Shown here in pieces: positions 8,724-16,787 of a stretch of DNA of 48,420 nt. This DNA comes from Nitrosomonadaceae bacterium. GTDB taxonomy: Bacteria > Pseudomonadota > Gammaproteobacteria > Burkholderiales > Nitrosomonadaceae. A program made the translations under genes and the position numbers. The stretch covers positions 1 through 48,420 of the forward strand of contig CAKKRD010000032.1 of NCBI GenBank assembly GCA_919902515.1. The letters are read 5' to 3'. The notes under the pieces are model-generated. The model saw only the letters and a program-made list of their open reading frames with translations. It did no database searches and was not told the origin of the DNA. Numbering within the stretch: position 1 is the first letter of the stretch; the number at the start of each line of letters is the position of its first letter.

Positions 8724-9692
8724 CTACAGCGAATGGAGTCCCAGTTTTTTGAACAACGCGTCATCCCGCTGCGCTTCCGGGTTGCCAGTGGTAAGCAGCT
8801 TATCGCCATAAAAAATCGAATTGGCACCGGCAAGAAAACACAATGCCTGTATTGCTTCCGACATTTCCTGCCTGCCGGCAGACAACCGCACCATCGCTTT
8901 GGGCATGGTGATGCGTGCCGCCGCGATGGTGCGTACGAATTCCAGCGGATCAAGCGCCTCCGTGCCGTGCAACGGTGTACCTGCCACTTGCACCAGGTGG
9001 TTGATGGGGACAGATTCAGGATAAGGGTCGAGATTCGCCAGTTGCGCGATCAAACCGGCACGGGCATGGCGCGATTCGCCCATGCCGACGATGCCGCCGC
9101 AGCACACGTGCATGCCGGTAGCGCGGACTTGCTCCAGCGTGTCGAGACGATCCTGATAATCACGGGTGGTGATGATCTCACCATAGAATTCCGGCGCCGT
9201 GTCGAGGTTGTGGTTATAGTAATCGAGACCGGCCTGCCTGAGCTGCTCAGCCTGCCCCGGTTTCAACATCCCCAATGTGGCACAGGTTTCAAGCCCCAGC
9301 GCTTTTACTGCACTGATCATTTCCGCTACTTTGTCGATATCGCGCTGTTTGGGTCCGCGCCACGCTGCGCCCATGCAGAAGCGCGATGCTCCCTGCGCTT
9401 TTGCCGCCTCCGCTGTGGCAATCACTTCCGTGAGCGACAACATGTCCTGATCTTCAACGCCGGTATGGTAGCGCGCTGCCTGCGGGCAATAGCCACAGTC
9501 CTCGGGACAGCCGCCAGTCTTGACCGAAATCAGTGTGGACAACTGCACTGCGTTGGCATCGTGGTGCTGGCGGTGAACCAGTTGAGCTCGGTGAATCAGG
9601 TCGCTGAACGGTAAATCCAGTAATGCTTCGATTTGGGGAATGCTCCAGCGTGACTGGCTGATGGTGATTACATCGGGAGCAAGCTGATCCAT
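8724..9692 (-). CDS. bioB: Biotin synthase
   Basis: BioB is the radical SAM enzyme that inserts sulfur into dethiobiotin. The 322-residue protein carries the radical SAM cysteine motif CPEDCGYC (Cys62, Cys66, Cys69) for the 4Fe-4S cluster, and downstream segments such as [13 protein letters not shown] and [11 protein letters not shown] match the family and include ligands near the 2Fe-2S cluster. It is the first gene of the minus-strand biotin operon. The intergenic space towards the divergent comF-type gene holds a plausible sigma70 promoter. No BirA operator could be identified by eye. Confidence 0.97.
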   Translation of the reverse strand: MDQLAPDVITISQSRWSIPQIEALLDLPFSDLIHRAQLVHRQHHDANAVQLSTLISVKTGGCPEDCGYCPQAARYHTGVEDQDMLSLTEVIATAEAAKAQGASRFCMGAAWRGPKQRDIDKVAEMISAVKALGLETCATLGMLKPGQAEQLRQAGLDYYNHNLDTAPEFYGEIITTRDYQDRLDTLEQVRATGMHVCCGGIVGMGESRHARAGLIAQLANLDPYPESVPINHLVQVAGTPLHGTEALDPLEFVRTIAAARITMPKAMVRLSAGRQEMSEAIQALCFLAGANSIFYGDKLLTTGNPEAQRDDALFKKLGLHSL

Positions 9693-9795
9693 TTTATATC
9701 CTGTATTAGCCAGTGGCTGAGCATTTGATTGATTCGGTTGTACTACTATTAATTTGGGAGTGGCGGTTTAATCATTTTTTCCCAGAAGGAAGTGA

Positions 9796-9824
9796 ATCAT
9801 CGGGGATACAGTCGTTATTGTCAA
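9796..9824 (-). promoter_or_regulatory. Candidate sigma70 promoter for the biotin operon
   Basis: Read on the minus strand, a perfect -35 TTGACA lies at 9824-9819, followed by a 17-base spacer and a -10 GATGAT at 9801-9796. Transcription would start about 100 bases upstream of bioB. The -35 and spacing are strong, the -10 is only moderate (4 of 6). Confidence 0.35.
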
Positions 9825-9862
9825 TTTATCACCCGGTATCTTTAAACGATAGATTAAATACA

Positions 9863-10522
9863 ATGCAGATATTTTTACGCAAGCGTTGTTTGTTATGCGG
9901 GGCATACGGCAATAGTGCCCTGTGTGAGCCCTGCCGGAACGACCTGCCTTATCTGCCGTTTGATCGTTGTCCGGTATGCGCCCTGCCGGCTACAGGAAGA
10001 CTTATCTGCGGTGCCTGCTTGGCGTACCCACCCGCGTTTGCTCATACCGTGGCAGCAGTAAGTTACGACTTTCCAATAGATGCAATGATCCATTCGCTCA
10101 AGTATCGGGCGAATCTTGCGATGGCACCGATACTGGCCAATTTGCTGGCAGCACAAATTGATCAGGTAATATTCCCGGATTTCATCGTACCGATGCCGTT
10201 GCACCCTGCCAGACTGCGTGAACGGGGTTTCAATCAAGCACTGGAAATCGCCCGCTGTATCGCGGAAAAAACAGGTATCACCTTGTTGCCGAACGTCTGC
10301 AAGCGCATCAAAAATACCGTTTCTCAGACTGGCTTGCCGTGGAAGGAACGCGAGAAAAATATTCGAGGCGCATTCGCCTGCGAAATGGACCTGACGGGAA
10401 AGCACATCGCTGTGCTGGATGACGTGATGACTACTGGTGCAACCCTGAATGAATTGGCACGGGTGTTGCATGCACGCAGGGCAATAAAAGTGAGCGGGTG
10501 GGTAGTGGCAAGGACGTTATAG
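9863..10522 (+). CDS. comF: ComF family protein (phosphoribosyltransferase-like)
   Basis: A 219-residue ComF/GntX-type protein. I place the start at ATG 9863, which begins MQIFLRKRCLLCG. A longer frame from 9713 adds 50 residues unlike the family and runs through the promoter region. Two cysteine pairs near the N-terminus (CLLCG with CEPC, and CPVCA with CGAC) form a likely zinc ribbon. The C-terminal part is a type I phosphoribosyltransferase fold with the PRPP loop VLDDVMTTGAT at about residues 181-191. Relatives take part in DNA uptake in naturally competent bacteria. The biochemical activity is not established. The gene is divergent from bioB and convergent with the HD-GYP gene. Confidence 0.9.
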   Translation: MQIFLRKRCLLCGAYGNSALCEPCRNDLPYLPFDRCPVCALPATGRLICGACLAYPPAFAHTVAAVSYDFPIDAMIHSLKYRANLAMAPILANLLAAQIDQVIFPDFIVPMPLHPARLRERGFNQALEIARCIAEKTGITLLPNVCKRIKNTVSQTGLPWKEREKNIRGAFACEMDLTGKHIAVLDDVMTTGATLNELARVLHARRAIKVSGWVVARTL

Positions 10523-10565
10523 AAAACGGCAATCAAGAAGCGGCATCACAAATTATTGCGGCACA

Positions 10566-11903
10566 TCATTTCGGGGCGTGTATGTAGATGATGAGTTGGT
10601 TGCCCACCTCACTCTCAAATTTCCGGATGCGCGTGACCAGACTCTCGCTCAACACACAATCCTTTGCCAGCATAAATGCGCCGTATGCAGTCAAGATGTC
10701 ACGCGACAGTACCATGCCCTGCTTTAGCTGCCGTGAATTCACTATCAGTTCCGATTCTATCTGGAATGGCGCATCCTTCACCTTGGTCACACCCATAAAG
10801 GCATCCACCACTGCCGGGTCGTAACGCTTTCCCTTACCTTCCTGGATGTAGGCAACCGCTTCGCTTGGACTGAGGCGTTTGCTCAGCAGCTTACCGATCT
10901 GCACTGCATCATAATCATAGACTAGCGCAAGTATGCGTGCGCCCAGCGGGATATCCGCCCCAGCCAACCCGTCCGGATAACCCAGACCATCGAAACGCTC
11001 GCGGTGACTGCGAATAAGTTTTGCCTCGGCATGGAGTTGTTCCAGCGCCATCAATGCAACCTGTCCTTTGACCGGATGCTTGATCACTTCGGCACGTTCT
11101 TCTCCAGTCAAATTCACAAAAGGTTTTTCAAACAACCGATCCGGTAAGCCGATTTTGCCGATGTCATGCAGCAATGCGGCGATAAACACATTCTGCACTT
11201 CCGCGTCATCCATATTCATGCGCTGAGCGATCATGCGGGAAAGCGAAGCAACCCGCCGCGAGTGGCCCGCCAAGTCACCTTCACGCAATTCAATCAGATT
11301 GGAGAACACCTGAATCGAAGTAACAAAGCTCTTTTTCAGGCTGCTGTGGGCAATTTCGAGAAGTTCCATGGTCCGGCGCACTTCCTCAGTGCGCGCCTCG
11401 ACCTTTTCTTCCAGATTGGCATTAAGATCCTTCAGCTCTTCGTTCTGTCTGTGCGTCAACTCTTCCAGGCGTTTTTTTTCCCGCTCCAGCATCTGCTGAT
11501 GCAGCGCATGCTTGATCGTTGGAATAATGTCACTATCTTGCCATGGCTTGGATATATAGCGGTATATCTGCCCCTTGTTGATGGCATCAATGGTGGCACC
11601 GATTTCGGTATGACCGGTGATTAGCATGCGTACTGTTTCCGGCCATTTCTCCCTGACTTTCTCCAGAAATTGTGCGCCGTTCATTTCCGGCATGCGCATA
11701 TCCGAAACTACCAGATCAACATTTTCCCGCTCCAGTATTGCCAGTCCCTGGGCGCCACTTTCCGCCGTCAATATCCGGTAACCAAACGGGTGAAATAACC
11801 GTTTCAGCGATGATAAAATATTGGCCTCGTCATCAACAAACAGCACGGTTGCGTTGATCTCTGGCACGATCTGCAATGTCGATAAGGTTTGCGTTTTGCT
11901 CAT
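10566..11903 (-). CDS. Response regulator with HD-GYP-type output domain
   Basis: A 445-residue two-domain regulator. I use ATG 11903, preceded by GGGGA at a good distance, instead of GTG 11915. The receiver domain (about residues 18-135) has the acidic pair Asp24-Asp25, phospho-acceptor Asp68 (VVSDMRMPE), Thr/Ser switch and Lys119. A coiled-coil linker spans about 135-190. The HD-GYP domain (about 195-400) has HDIGK at 246-250 and GYP at 308-310, so it probably degrades c-di-GMP. Two metal-site positions differ from the textbook motif: HRE at 300-302 instead of HHE, and VYDYDA at 328-333 instead of ADVYDA. Its receiver is a close paralogue of that in the adjacent GGDEF regulator. It is last in the signalling cluster. 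Confidence 0.92.
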   Translation of the reverse strand: MSKTQTLSTLQIVPEINATVLFVDDEANILSSLKRLFHPFGYRILTAESGAQGLAILERENVDLVVSDMRMPEMNGAQFLEKVREKWPETVRMLITGHTEIGATIDAINKGQIYRYISKPWQDSDIIPTIKHALHQQMLEREKKRLEELTHRQNEELKDLNANLEEKVEARTEEVRRTMELLEIAHSSLKKSFVTSIQVFSNLIELREGDLAGHSRRVASLSRMIAQRMNMDDAEVQNVFIAALLHDIGKIGLPDRLFEKPFVNLTGEERAEVIKHPVKGQVALMALEQLHAEAKLIRSHRERFDGLGYPDGLAGADIPLGARILALVYDYDAVQIGKLLSKRLSPSEAVAYIQEGKGKRYDPAVVDAFMGVTKVKDAPFQIESELIVNSRQLKQGMVLSRDILTAYGAFMLAKDCVLSESLVTRIRKFESEVGNQLIIYIHAPK

Positions 11904-12028
11904 GTATGTCCCCACTCTATTAAATACGCCTTATACGATCAGCCTACGCTGGCTCAGCAAGCAATCACACACGACTAACAGCGTGTTTTGCCAGACAACC
12001 GCCGGCACCTCCAGAGGTGCCACGAAAT

Positions 12029-13498
12029 CTACGAAATGACTCTATCACCGCCGGAATGCTGGCCAGTGTCCAGCATTCCTAGGTGATAGAGCATTACATT
12101 ATTACGCCCGCTTTTCTTCGCATGGTACATGGCGATATCGGCATTCTTCATCAAGGTTTTCTCACCTTTGCCATGCTCTGGGTAGACGGCGATCCCAATA
12201 CTTGAAGAGATATGCATGCTATGGCCAGCCAATTCAAAGGGCTGACTCAAAACATGGCGAATTTTCTCTGCGACCATCGTGGCGTCCTGTTCCTGTTCAA
12301 TATTCGGCAGCAGTGCGATGAATTCATCCCCGCCGATCCGTGCAACGATATCGGATTCACGCATACAACCTTGCATGCGTTTAGCCGCTTCCTTCAGCAA
12401 CAAATCACCTACGGCATGACCGAATATATCGTTGATGGGCTTGAACTTATCGAGATCGAGAAACATCAGCGCCAAATGCTTTTTATCCCGTTTGGCGGTG
12501 GCGAGTGCCTGTTGCAGGCGACCGGTGAACAGAGCACGGTTGGGCAAGTCGGTAAGCGCGTCAAATTGTGCCATATAAATCATGCGTTCCTCTGCGGCCT
12601 TGCGCTCGGTGATGTCACGCACCGTTGCCTGCAATACTTTTTTGCCGCCATAGTCGAACGTGGACAACAACACTTCGGCAGCGAAGTCTTCCCCATTTCT
12701 TCTGCGATGCACCCATTCAAAACGTTTCTGACCCTGATCATATGCGGCCATGATATTCTCGTGTGTCGTCAACAGCGAATCCCGTCCGTCAGGCTGGAAA
12801 GGCGGCGAAAATACGGCCAAGTGGGACGCGATGAATTCCTGCTTGGTCACCACCCCAAACATTGCTAGCGCACTATGATTGCAGTCGAGAAAATTTTTAT
12901 CTGTTAGCAGCATGATGGCATCAGCCGAGCTTTCGAAAATAGCGCGAAACTTTTTCTCGCTTGCATGCAGATTGGCGTTAAGTTCCTTCAATTCTTCGTT
13001 CTGTCTGTGAGTCAGTGCTTCCAGACGCTGCTTTTCCCGTTCCAGCATCTTCTGTTGCAGGGCATGCTTAACTGCCAGGGTAATATCATTCTCTTCCCAT
13101 GGCTTGCATATGTAGCGGTATATCTGCCCTTTGTTAATGGCCTCAATGGTGGCGTTGATCTCAGTGTAGCCACTGAGTAACATACGCACTGTCCCCGGCC
13201 ATTTTGCCCTGACTTTTTCCAGAAATTGTGCGCCGTTCATTTCCGGCATGAGCATATTGGAAATCACCAGATCAACGCTTTCGCGCTCAAAAATTTTCAG
13301 TCCTTGGGCGCCGCCTTCCGCAGTCAATATACGATAGCCAAACGGGCGGAACAATCTCTTTAGTGACGCCAGAATATTAGGGTCATCGTCAACGAACAGT
13401 ACAGTTGCATCGATCACTGAAGTGGCCTGTGATGCTGCTACGTTTCGAATCATATCTATTTGCGCGCCCATTATTTTCTCATTTTCTGAAGGTTGCAT
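12029..13498 (-). CDS. REC-PAS-GGDEF protein with Asn at the phospho-acceptor site
   Basis: A 489-residue diguanylate cyclase. The receiver domain covers about residues 32-150, with acidic pocket DDD at 37-39, switch Ser109 and Lys132 conserved, but the phospho-acceptor position is Asn81 (codon AAT at 13258-13256). A helical linker leads to a PAS domain (about 180-300), then a GGDEF domain with the intact signature GGDEF at 389-393 and a feedback-inhibition motif RESD at 380-383, five residues upstream. It should make c-di-GMP and be product-inhibited. The receiver probably cannot be switched by phosphorylation in the usual way. It starts 20 bases after the PAS-kinase gene, so it belongs to the same transcript. 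ATG 13471 is an alternative start. Confidence 0.93.
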   Translation of the reverse strand: MQPSENEKIMGAQIDMIRNVAASQATSVIDATVLFVDDDPNILASLKRLFRPFGYRILTAEGGAQGLKIFERESVDLVISNMLMPEMNGAQFLEKVRAKWPGTVRMLLSGYTEINATIEAINKGQIYRYICKPWEENDITLAVKHALQQKMLEREKQRLEALTHRQNEELKELNANLHASEKKFRAIFESSADAIMLLTDKNFLDCNHSALAMFGVVTKQEFIASHLAVFSPPFQPDGRDSLLTTHENIMAAYDQGQKRFEWVHRRRNGEDFAAEVLLSTFDYGGKKVLQATVRDITERKAAEERMIYMAQFDALTDLPNRALFTGRLQQALATAKRDKKHLALMFLDLDKFKPINDIFGHAVGDLLLKEAAKRMQGCMRESDIVARIGGDEFIALLPNIEQEQDATMVAEKIRHVLSQPFELAGHSMHISSSIGIAVYPEHGKGEKTLMKNADIAMYHAKKSGRNNVMLYHLGMLDTGQHSGGDRVIS

Positions 13499-13518
13499 CG
13501 CTTCCGTCTTTTACTTGC

Positions 13519-14319
13519 TCACACACTTTCCGTTTGCGGCTGCTGTATTGGCAGCCATACCCGGAACACGCTCCCTTTCCCTACCTCACTTTGCGCTTCC
13601 ATCCGCCCCTGATGTTTCTGCACAATCCCATACGACAACGATAGCCCCAACCCTGTTCCTTGGCCTATCGGTTTGGTCGTGTAAAACGGGTCAAATATCC
13701 GCTTCAGATCCGCCGCCGCTATCCCGTTGCCCGTGTCCGCAATTTCCACCCATACTTCGGCATCCTGTTTGCCGGTGCGCACGGTGATAGTGCCGCACTT
13801 CTCGACCGCATGCACCGCGTTCACCAGCAGATTCATGAATACCTGGTTGATCTGCGAAGGTAGACATTCCACCGCCACAATGTCGCCGTATTCCTTCACC
13901 ACTTTCACTTTGTATTTGATCTCGTTGTGAACAATGTTCAGCGTACTGTCCAGTCCTTTGTGCAGATCGGCCGCATACCATTCGTCGGCCGCGTCCACAT
14001 GTGAGAAATCCTTCAGGTCCCGCACAATGTTTTTAACGTGGACAATGCCTTCCCTCGATTCGACCATCAGTGCGCGCAAGTCTTCCTTCAGAAAGGCAAT
14101 GTCCAGTTTCTCCCGCGCCGCCTGCAGCCGCGCACGCACCCCTTCATCGGCAATCGCCCCTTCCGCACTCTCATAATCCTCAATCATGCGGAACACATCC
14201 TGGACATATTTTTCCAGAGTGCCCAGGTTCGAATAAACATAACCAATCGGATTGTTGATCTCGTGTGCTACGCCTGTCGCCAATTGACCGATGAAGGTCA
14301 TTCGTTCGGATTGCAGCAG
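13519..14319. repeat. Duplicated kinase core, copy 1
   Basis: The segment from LLQSERM to the stop codon encodes 266 residues and pairs with 15367-16167 without any gap. By eye I count about 33 differing residues, close to 88 percent identity, and long stretches are nearly the same at the DNA level. It is a tandem duplication with exchanged sensor domains, or a pair kept similar by gene conversion. Confidence 0.9.
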
Positions 14320-14778
14320 ATGATCGTGCGCTTCCTTTAGCTTGACGTTCAATTTCTGAATTTCTTCGTAACACTCGGTCAATTCCCATTTCGTCTGCTT
14401 GCCTGCAGTAATATCGATTATGGCGCCGATCATTCGATAAGGCTTGCCCACCTGATCCCTGAATGCCTCTCCGCTTGTGTAGAACCAGCGGTATTTCCCG
14501 GTATTTGTGCGCAGGCGATATTCGATAGCGTAAGGGGTACGTTGCGGTGAAAAATGGGCATCAAGTGCGCGCCGTACCAAATTCCGGTCTTCGGGATGCA
14601 GGGCTTCGATGAATGTAGAAAACAGATCTGGAAATTCGTCCTCAGTGTAACCGAGCATCTCCTTGAAGCATGGGGCGTAGAAAACCGCGTCAGTGCGGAT
14701 ATTCCAGTCCCACAAGCCGATGGTAGAAGTGCACATAGCTACTACGTCAGGCTGTAGAAACTCCTCGCCCCTGATCAT
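13519..14778 (-). CDS. Soluble PAS-domain histidine kinase
   Basis: A cytosolic sensor kinase of 419 residues from ATG 14778; a GTG at 14799 would add seven residues, and the start is uncertain. A PAS domain (fold-3 type, about residues 15-128) is followed by a coiled coil and the dimerisation region with the phospho-acceptor His172 in GVAHEINNP. The ATP-binding domain has the N box (NQVFMNLLVNAV), DTGNG, FDPFYTTK and GTGLGLSL. No membrane segment is present, so the cue is internal: a ligand, redox state or partner protein. The last 266 residues are nearly the same as in the GAF kinase 590 bases upstream. Likely partners are the adjacent response regulators. Confidence 0.92.
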   Translation of the reverse strand: MIRGEEFLQPDVVAMCTSTIGLWDWNIRTDAVFYAPCFKEMLGYTEDEFPDLFSTFIEALHPEDRNLVRRALDAHFSPQRTPYAIEYRLRTNTGKYRWFYTSGEAFRDQVGKPYRMIGAIIDITAGKQTKWELTECYEEIQKLNVKLKEAHDHLLQSERMTFIGQLATGVAHEINNPIGYVYSNLGTLEKYVQDVFRMIEDYESAEGAIADEGVRARLQAAREKLDIAFLKEDLRALMVESREGIVHVKNIVRDLKDFSHVDAADEWYAADLHKGLDSTLNIVHNEIKYKVKVVKEYGDIVAVECLPSQINQVFMNLLVNAVHAVEKCGTITVRTGKQDAEVWVEIADTGNGIAAADLKRIFDPFYTTKPIGQGTGLGLSLSYGIVQKHQGRMEAQSEVGKGSVFRVWLPIQQPQTESV

Positions 14779-14799
14779 ATCCCGCTTCACCTTCTGCAC

Positions 14800-15202
14800 C
14801 CCGTGGCATCGACGCAGGTGCTGAATTCATCGCGCCCTACACTCCGGGAAGCGACTGGCAGCAGCCACGGCAGAAAGCGGAAGATGGGTAATCTCAGCAA
14901 CTTGCATGCAAGCCGCGATGGAATAGAGCCAGCAGGGAAAGGGAACAGATTTATCTTCATCTGCCAAGTAACGGCAGATTTGCAAGAAAGTTTAGGTGGG
15001 CACCTATATTTACCAAATAAATTGGCGAGACATCATTTCTTGGCCGCTGGCCGCCTTATCTGGGAACAATGGAATCCATCCGCATGGCCACTGCAACCAA
15101 TTGTAAACAATTACTTTTTAGAGTATGGCAGAGATGGAATTTGCCAGGAATGCCGGTTATGTCCTGACTTATGGTGAATCCATGAAGCTCAAGAATGCGG
15201 AA
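14800..15202. other. Spacer between the two kinase genes
   Basis: A stretch of about 400 bases without a convincing gene. A 124-codon plus-strand frame (14803-15177) from GTG has no recognisable domain and no ribosome site, so I do not call it. The spacer contains the inverted repeat AATTGT-AA-ACAATT at 15099-15112 in an AT-rich patch, which could be part of a promoter or operator for the downstream PAS-kinase gene. Confidence 0.4.
15099..15112. promoter_or_regulatory. AT-rich inverted repeat upstream of the PAS kinase
   Basis: The 14-base sequence has perfect 6-base arms AATTGT and ACAATT around AA. Its place in the long spacer suggests an operator or the core of an internal promoter that separates the PAS-kinase, GGDEF and HD-GYP genes from the upstream half of the cluster. 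No regulator is known. Confidence 0.2.
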
Positions 15203-15358
15203 TCAAATGCTTATGGCGACCTGTTTCGGATGCACCGGTAACAGATCCAGAATCAGCGCCAGGTGCTGTAGCGGCTGGTCGAAATAAGCAAGTGAATGAT
15301 AGTGAAAGAATGATTTGGCGGGCTGACTGAGTGCGGAGGAAATGGCTGTCCCATCCAT
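15203..15358 (-). CDS. Small hypothetical protein (51 residues) or gene fragment
   Basis: A short frame starting with MDGTAIS begins 8 bases after the GAF-kinase stop and runs to 15203. The sequence has a protein-like centre (FFHYHSLAYFDQPLQ followed by a hydrophobic helix ALILDLLP). No strong ribosome site is seen other than GAG a few bases upstream. It may be a small co-translated protein, or the start of a longer gene lost when the second kinase copy arose. I do not recognise a family. Confidence 0.3.
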   Translation of the reverse strand: MDGTAISSALSQPAKSFFHYHSLAYFDQPLQHLALILDLLPVHPKQVAISI

Positions 15359-15366
15359 TTGTCTAC

Positions 15367-16167
15367 TCAAGCACTTTCCATCTGCGGCTGCTGCACTGGC
15401 AGCCATACCCGGAACACGCTCCCTTTCCCCGGCTCACTTTGCACCTCTATCCGCCCGTGATGCTTCTGGATAATGCTATATGACAGCGACAGTCCCAGCC
15501 CCGTCCCGTGGCCTATCGGCTTGGTCGTGTAAAACGGGTCAAATATCCGCTTCAGATCCGCCGCCACTATTCCCTTGCCCGTGTCTGTAATCTCCACCCA
15601 CACTTCGGCATCCTGTTTGCCGGTACGCACGGTGATAGCGCCGCGCTTCTCGATCGCCTGCGCCGCGTTCACCAGCAGGTTCATGAATACCTGGTTGATC
15701 TGCGAAGGTAGACATTCCACCGCCACAATGTCGCCGTATTCCTTCACCACTTCCGCTTTGTATTTGATCTCGTTGTGGACAATATTCAGCGTGCTATCCA
15801 GTCCTTTGTGCAGATCGGCCGCATACCATTCGTGGGCCGCATCCACATGCGAGAAATCCTTCAAATCCTGCACAATATCCTTGACTCGGGTGATTCCTTC
15901 CCGCGACTCGTCCATCAGCGCGCGCAAGTCTTCCTTCAGAAAAACAATGTCCAGCTTCTCCCGCGCCGCCTGCAGCCGCGCACGCACTCCGTCATCGGTA
16001 ATCGCCCCTTCCGCACTCTCATAATCCTCAATCATGCGAAACACATCCTGGACATATCTTTCCAGAGTGCCCAGGTTCGAATAAACATAACCAATCGGAT
16101 TGTTGATCTCGTGCGCCACGCCCGCTGCCAATTGACCAATCGATGCCATCCGCTCGGATTGCAGCAG
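15367..16167. repeat. Duplicated kinase core, copy 2
   Basis: This is the partner of 13519-14319: the same 801-base length, same orientation, and about 88 percent protein identity by eye. Similarity stops abruptly upstream of LLQSERM, where the GAF and PAS sensor parts are unrelated. That places a sharp recombination-like joint in the coiled-coil region. Confidence 0.9.
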
Positions 16168-16773
16168 TTGATTTTGAGTTTCTTCCAAGCGCTTGTTGAT
16201 GCCCCGGATTTCATCATTCATCTGCGCTGCCATGACGATACGCTGCTGCTGGTCTATGTGCAGCCGGGCATTTTCGATCACCAACGTGATCAGATTCACT
16301 ACTACCTCGCCATTCTTCAGATCAGCTTCAGTATAGGGCTCCCTCGTGCCCTGACGATTGATACTGAGCGTGCCTATGACCCGATGCTCGATCATCAACG
16401 GCCAGCACATTGCCGAATGCGGCCGCAACGACCGGTCGCGCTCGGCCGTCAGCTTGAAGCGCGCATCGCCGGTAATATCGCCATTCAGCAACAACGATCT
16501 GCCCGTTTCCGCCACCAGGCCAAGAATACCTTCGCCAAATTCGATCTTATTACCGATGACAAATTCCGGGATGCTGATTCCGACAGCAATGATGAGGTGC
16601 CGACCGTCAGCATCGAGCAAGGCAAGGGTGCCGCCGCTGGCACCGAAACCATTGACGATGTGCTCCAGGATCGCCTGTTGCACTTCTTGCGGCTTGTTGC
16701 GCAATTCGGTGATTTGTCCCAGCCGATAGAGCTGGTAAACCCAGGAAAGTTTGCTAGTCTCGTCTGCTGACAT
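15367..16773 (-). CDS. Soluble GAF-domain histidine kinase
   Basis: A 468-residue cytosolic kinase. An AGGA ribosome site lies five bases ahead of ATG 16773. A GAF domain covers about residues 25-170 (GEGILGLVAETG and CWPLMIEHRVIGTLSI are typical), followed by a coiled coil, His221 in GVAHEINNP, and an ATP-binding domain with the N box, DTGKG, FDPFYTTK and GTGLGLSL. The single GAF Cys (Cys123) is noted without a claim of function. The kinase core from LLQSERM onward is almost the same as in the PAS kinase. Two sensors with one core suggest two signals feeding the same regulator set. It starts 14 bases after the HDOD gene stop. Confidence 0.93.
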   Translation of the reverse strand: MSADETSKLSWVYQLYRLGQITELRNKPQEVQQAILEHIVNGFGASGGTLALLDADGRHLIIAVGISIPEFVIGNKIEFGEGILGLVAETGRSLLLNGDITGDARFKLTAERDRSLRPHSAMCWPLMIEHRVIGTLSINRQGTREPYTEADLKNGEVVVNLITLVIENARLHIDQQQRIVMAAQMNDEIRGINKRLEETQNQLLQSERMASIGQLAAGVAHEINNPIGYVYSNLGTLERYVQDVFRMIEDYESAEGAITDDGVRARLQAAREKLDIVFLKEDLRALMDESREGITRVKDIVQDLKDFSHVDAAHEWYAADLHKGLDSTLNIVHNEIKYKAEVVKEYGDIVAVECLPSQINQVFMNLLVNAAQAIEKRGAITVRTGKQDAEVWVEITDTGKGIVAADLKRIFDPFYTTKPIGHGTGLGLSLSYSIIQKHHGRIEVQSEPGKGSVFRVWLPVQQPQMESA

Positions 16774-16787
16774 GGCTTCCTGTTTCT

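Noticed and set aside
8733-9614. 293-codon plus-strand frame opposite bioB
   Set aside because: It is a mirror of the conserved biotin synthase gene.
9693-9862. BirA operator upstream of bioB
   Set aside because: No pair of TTGTAAACC-like arms at the right spacing could be found by eye.
14803-15177. 124-codon plus-strand frame in the spacer between the kinases
   Set aside because: It starts with GTG without a ribosome site, has no known domain, and its composition is not protein-like over the first half.
15775-16770. 331-codon plus-strand frame opposite the GAF kinase
   Set aside because: It is a mirror of the kinase coding sequence with no recognisable domain.
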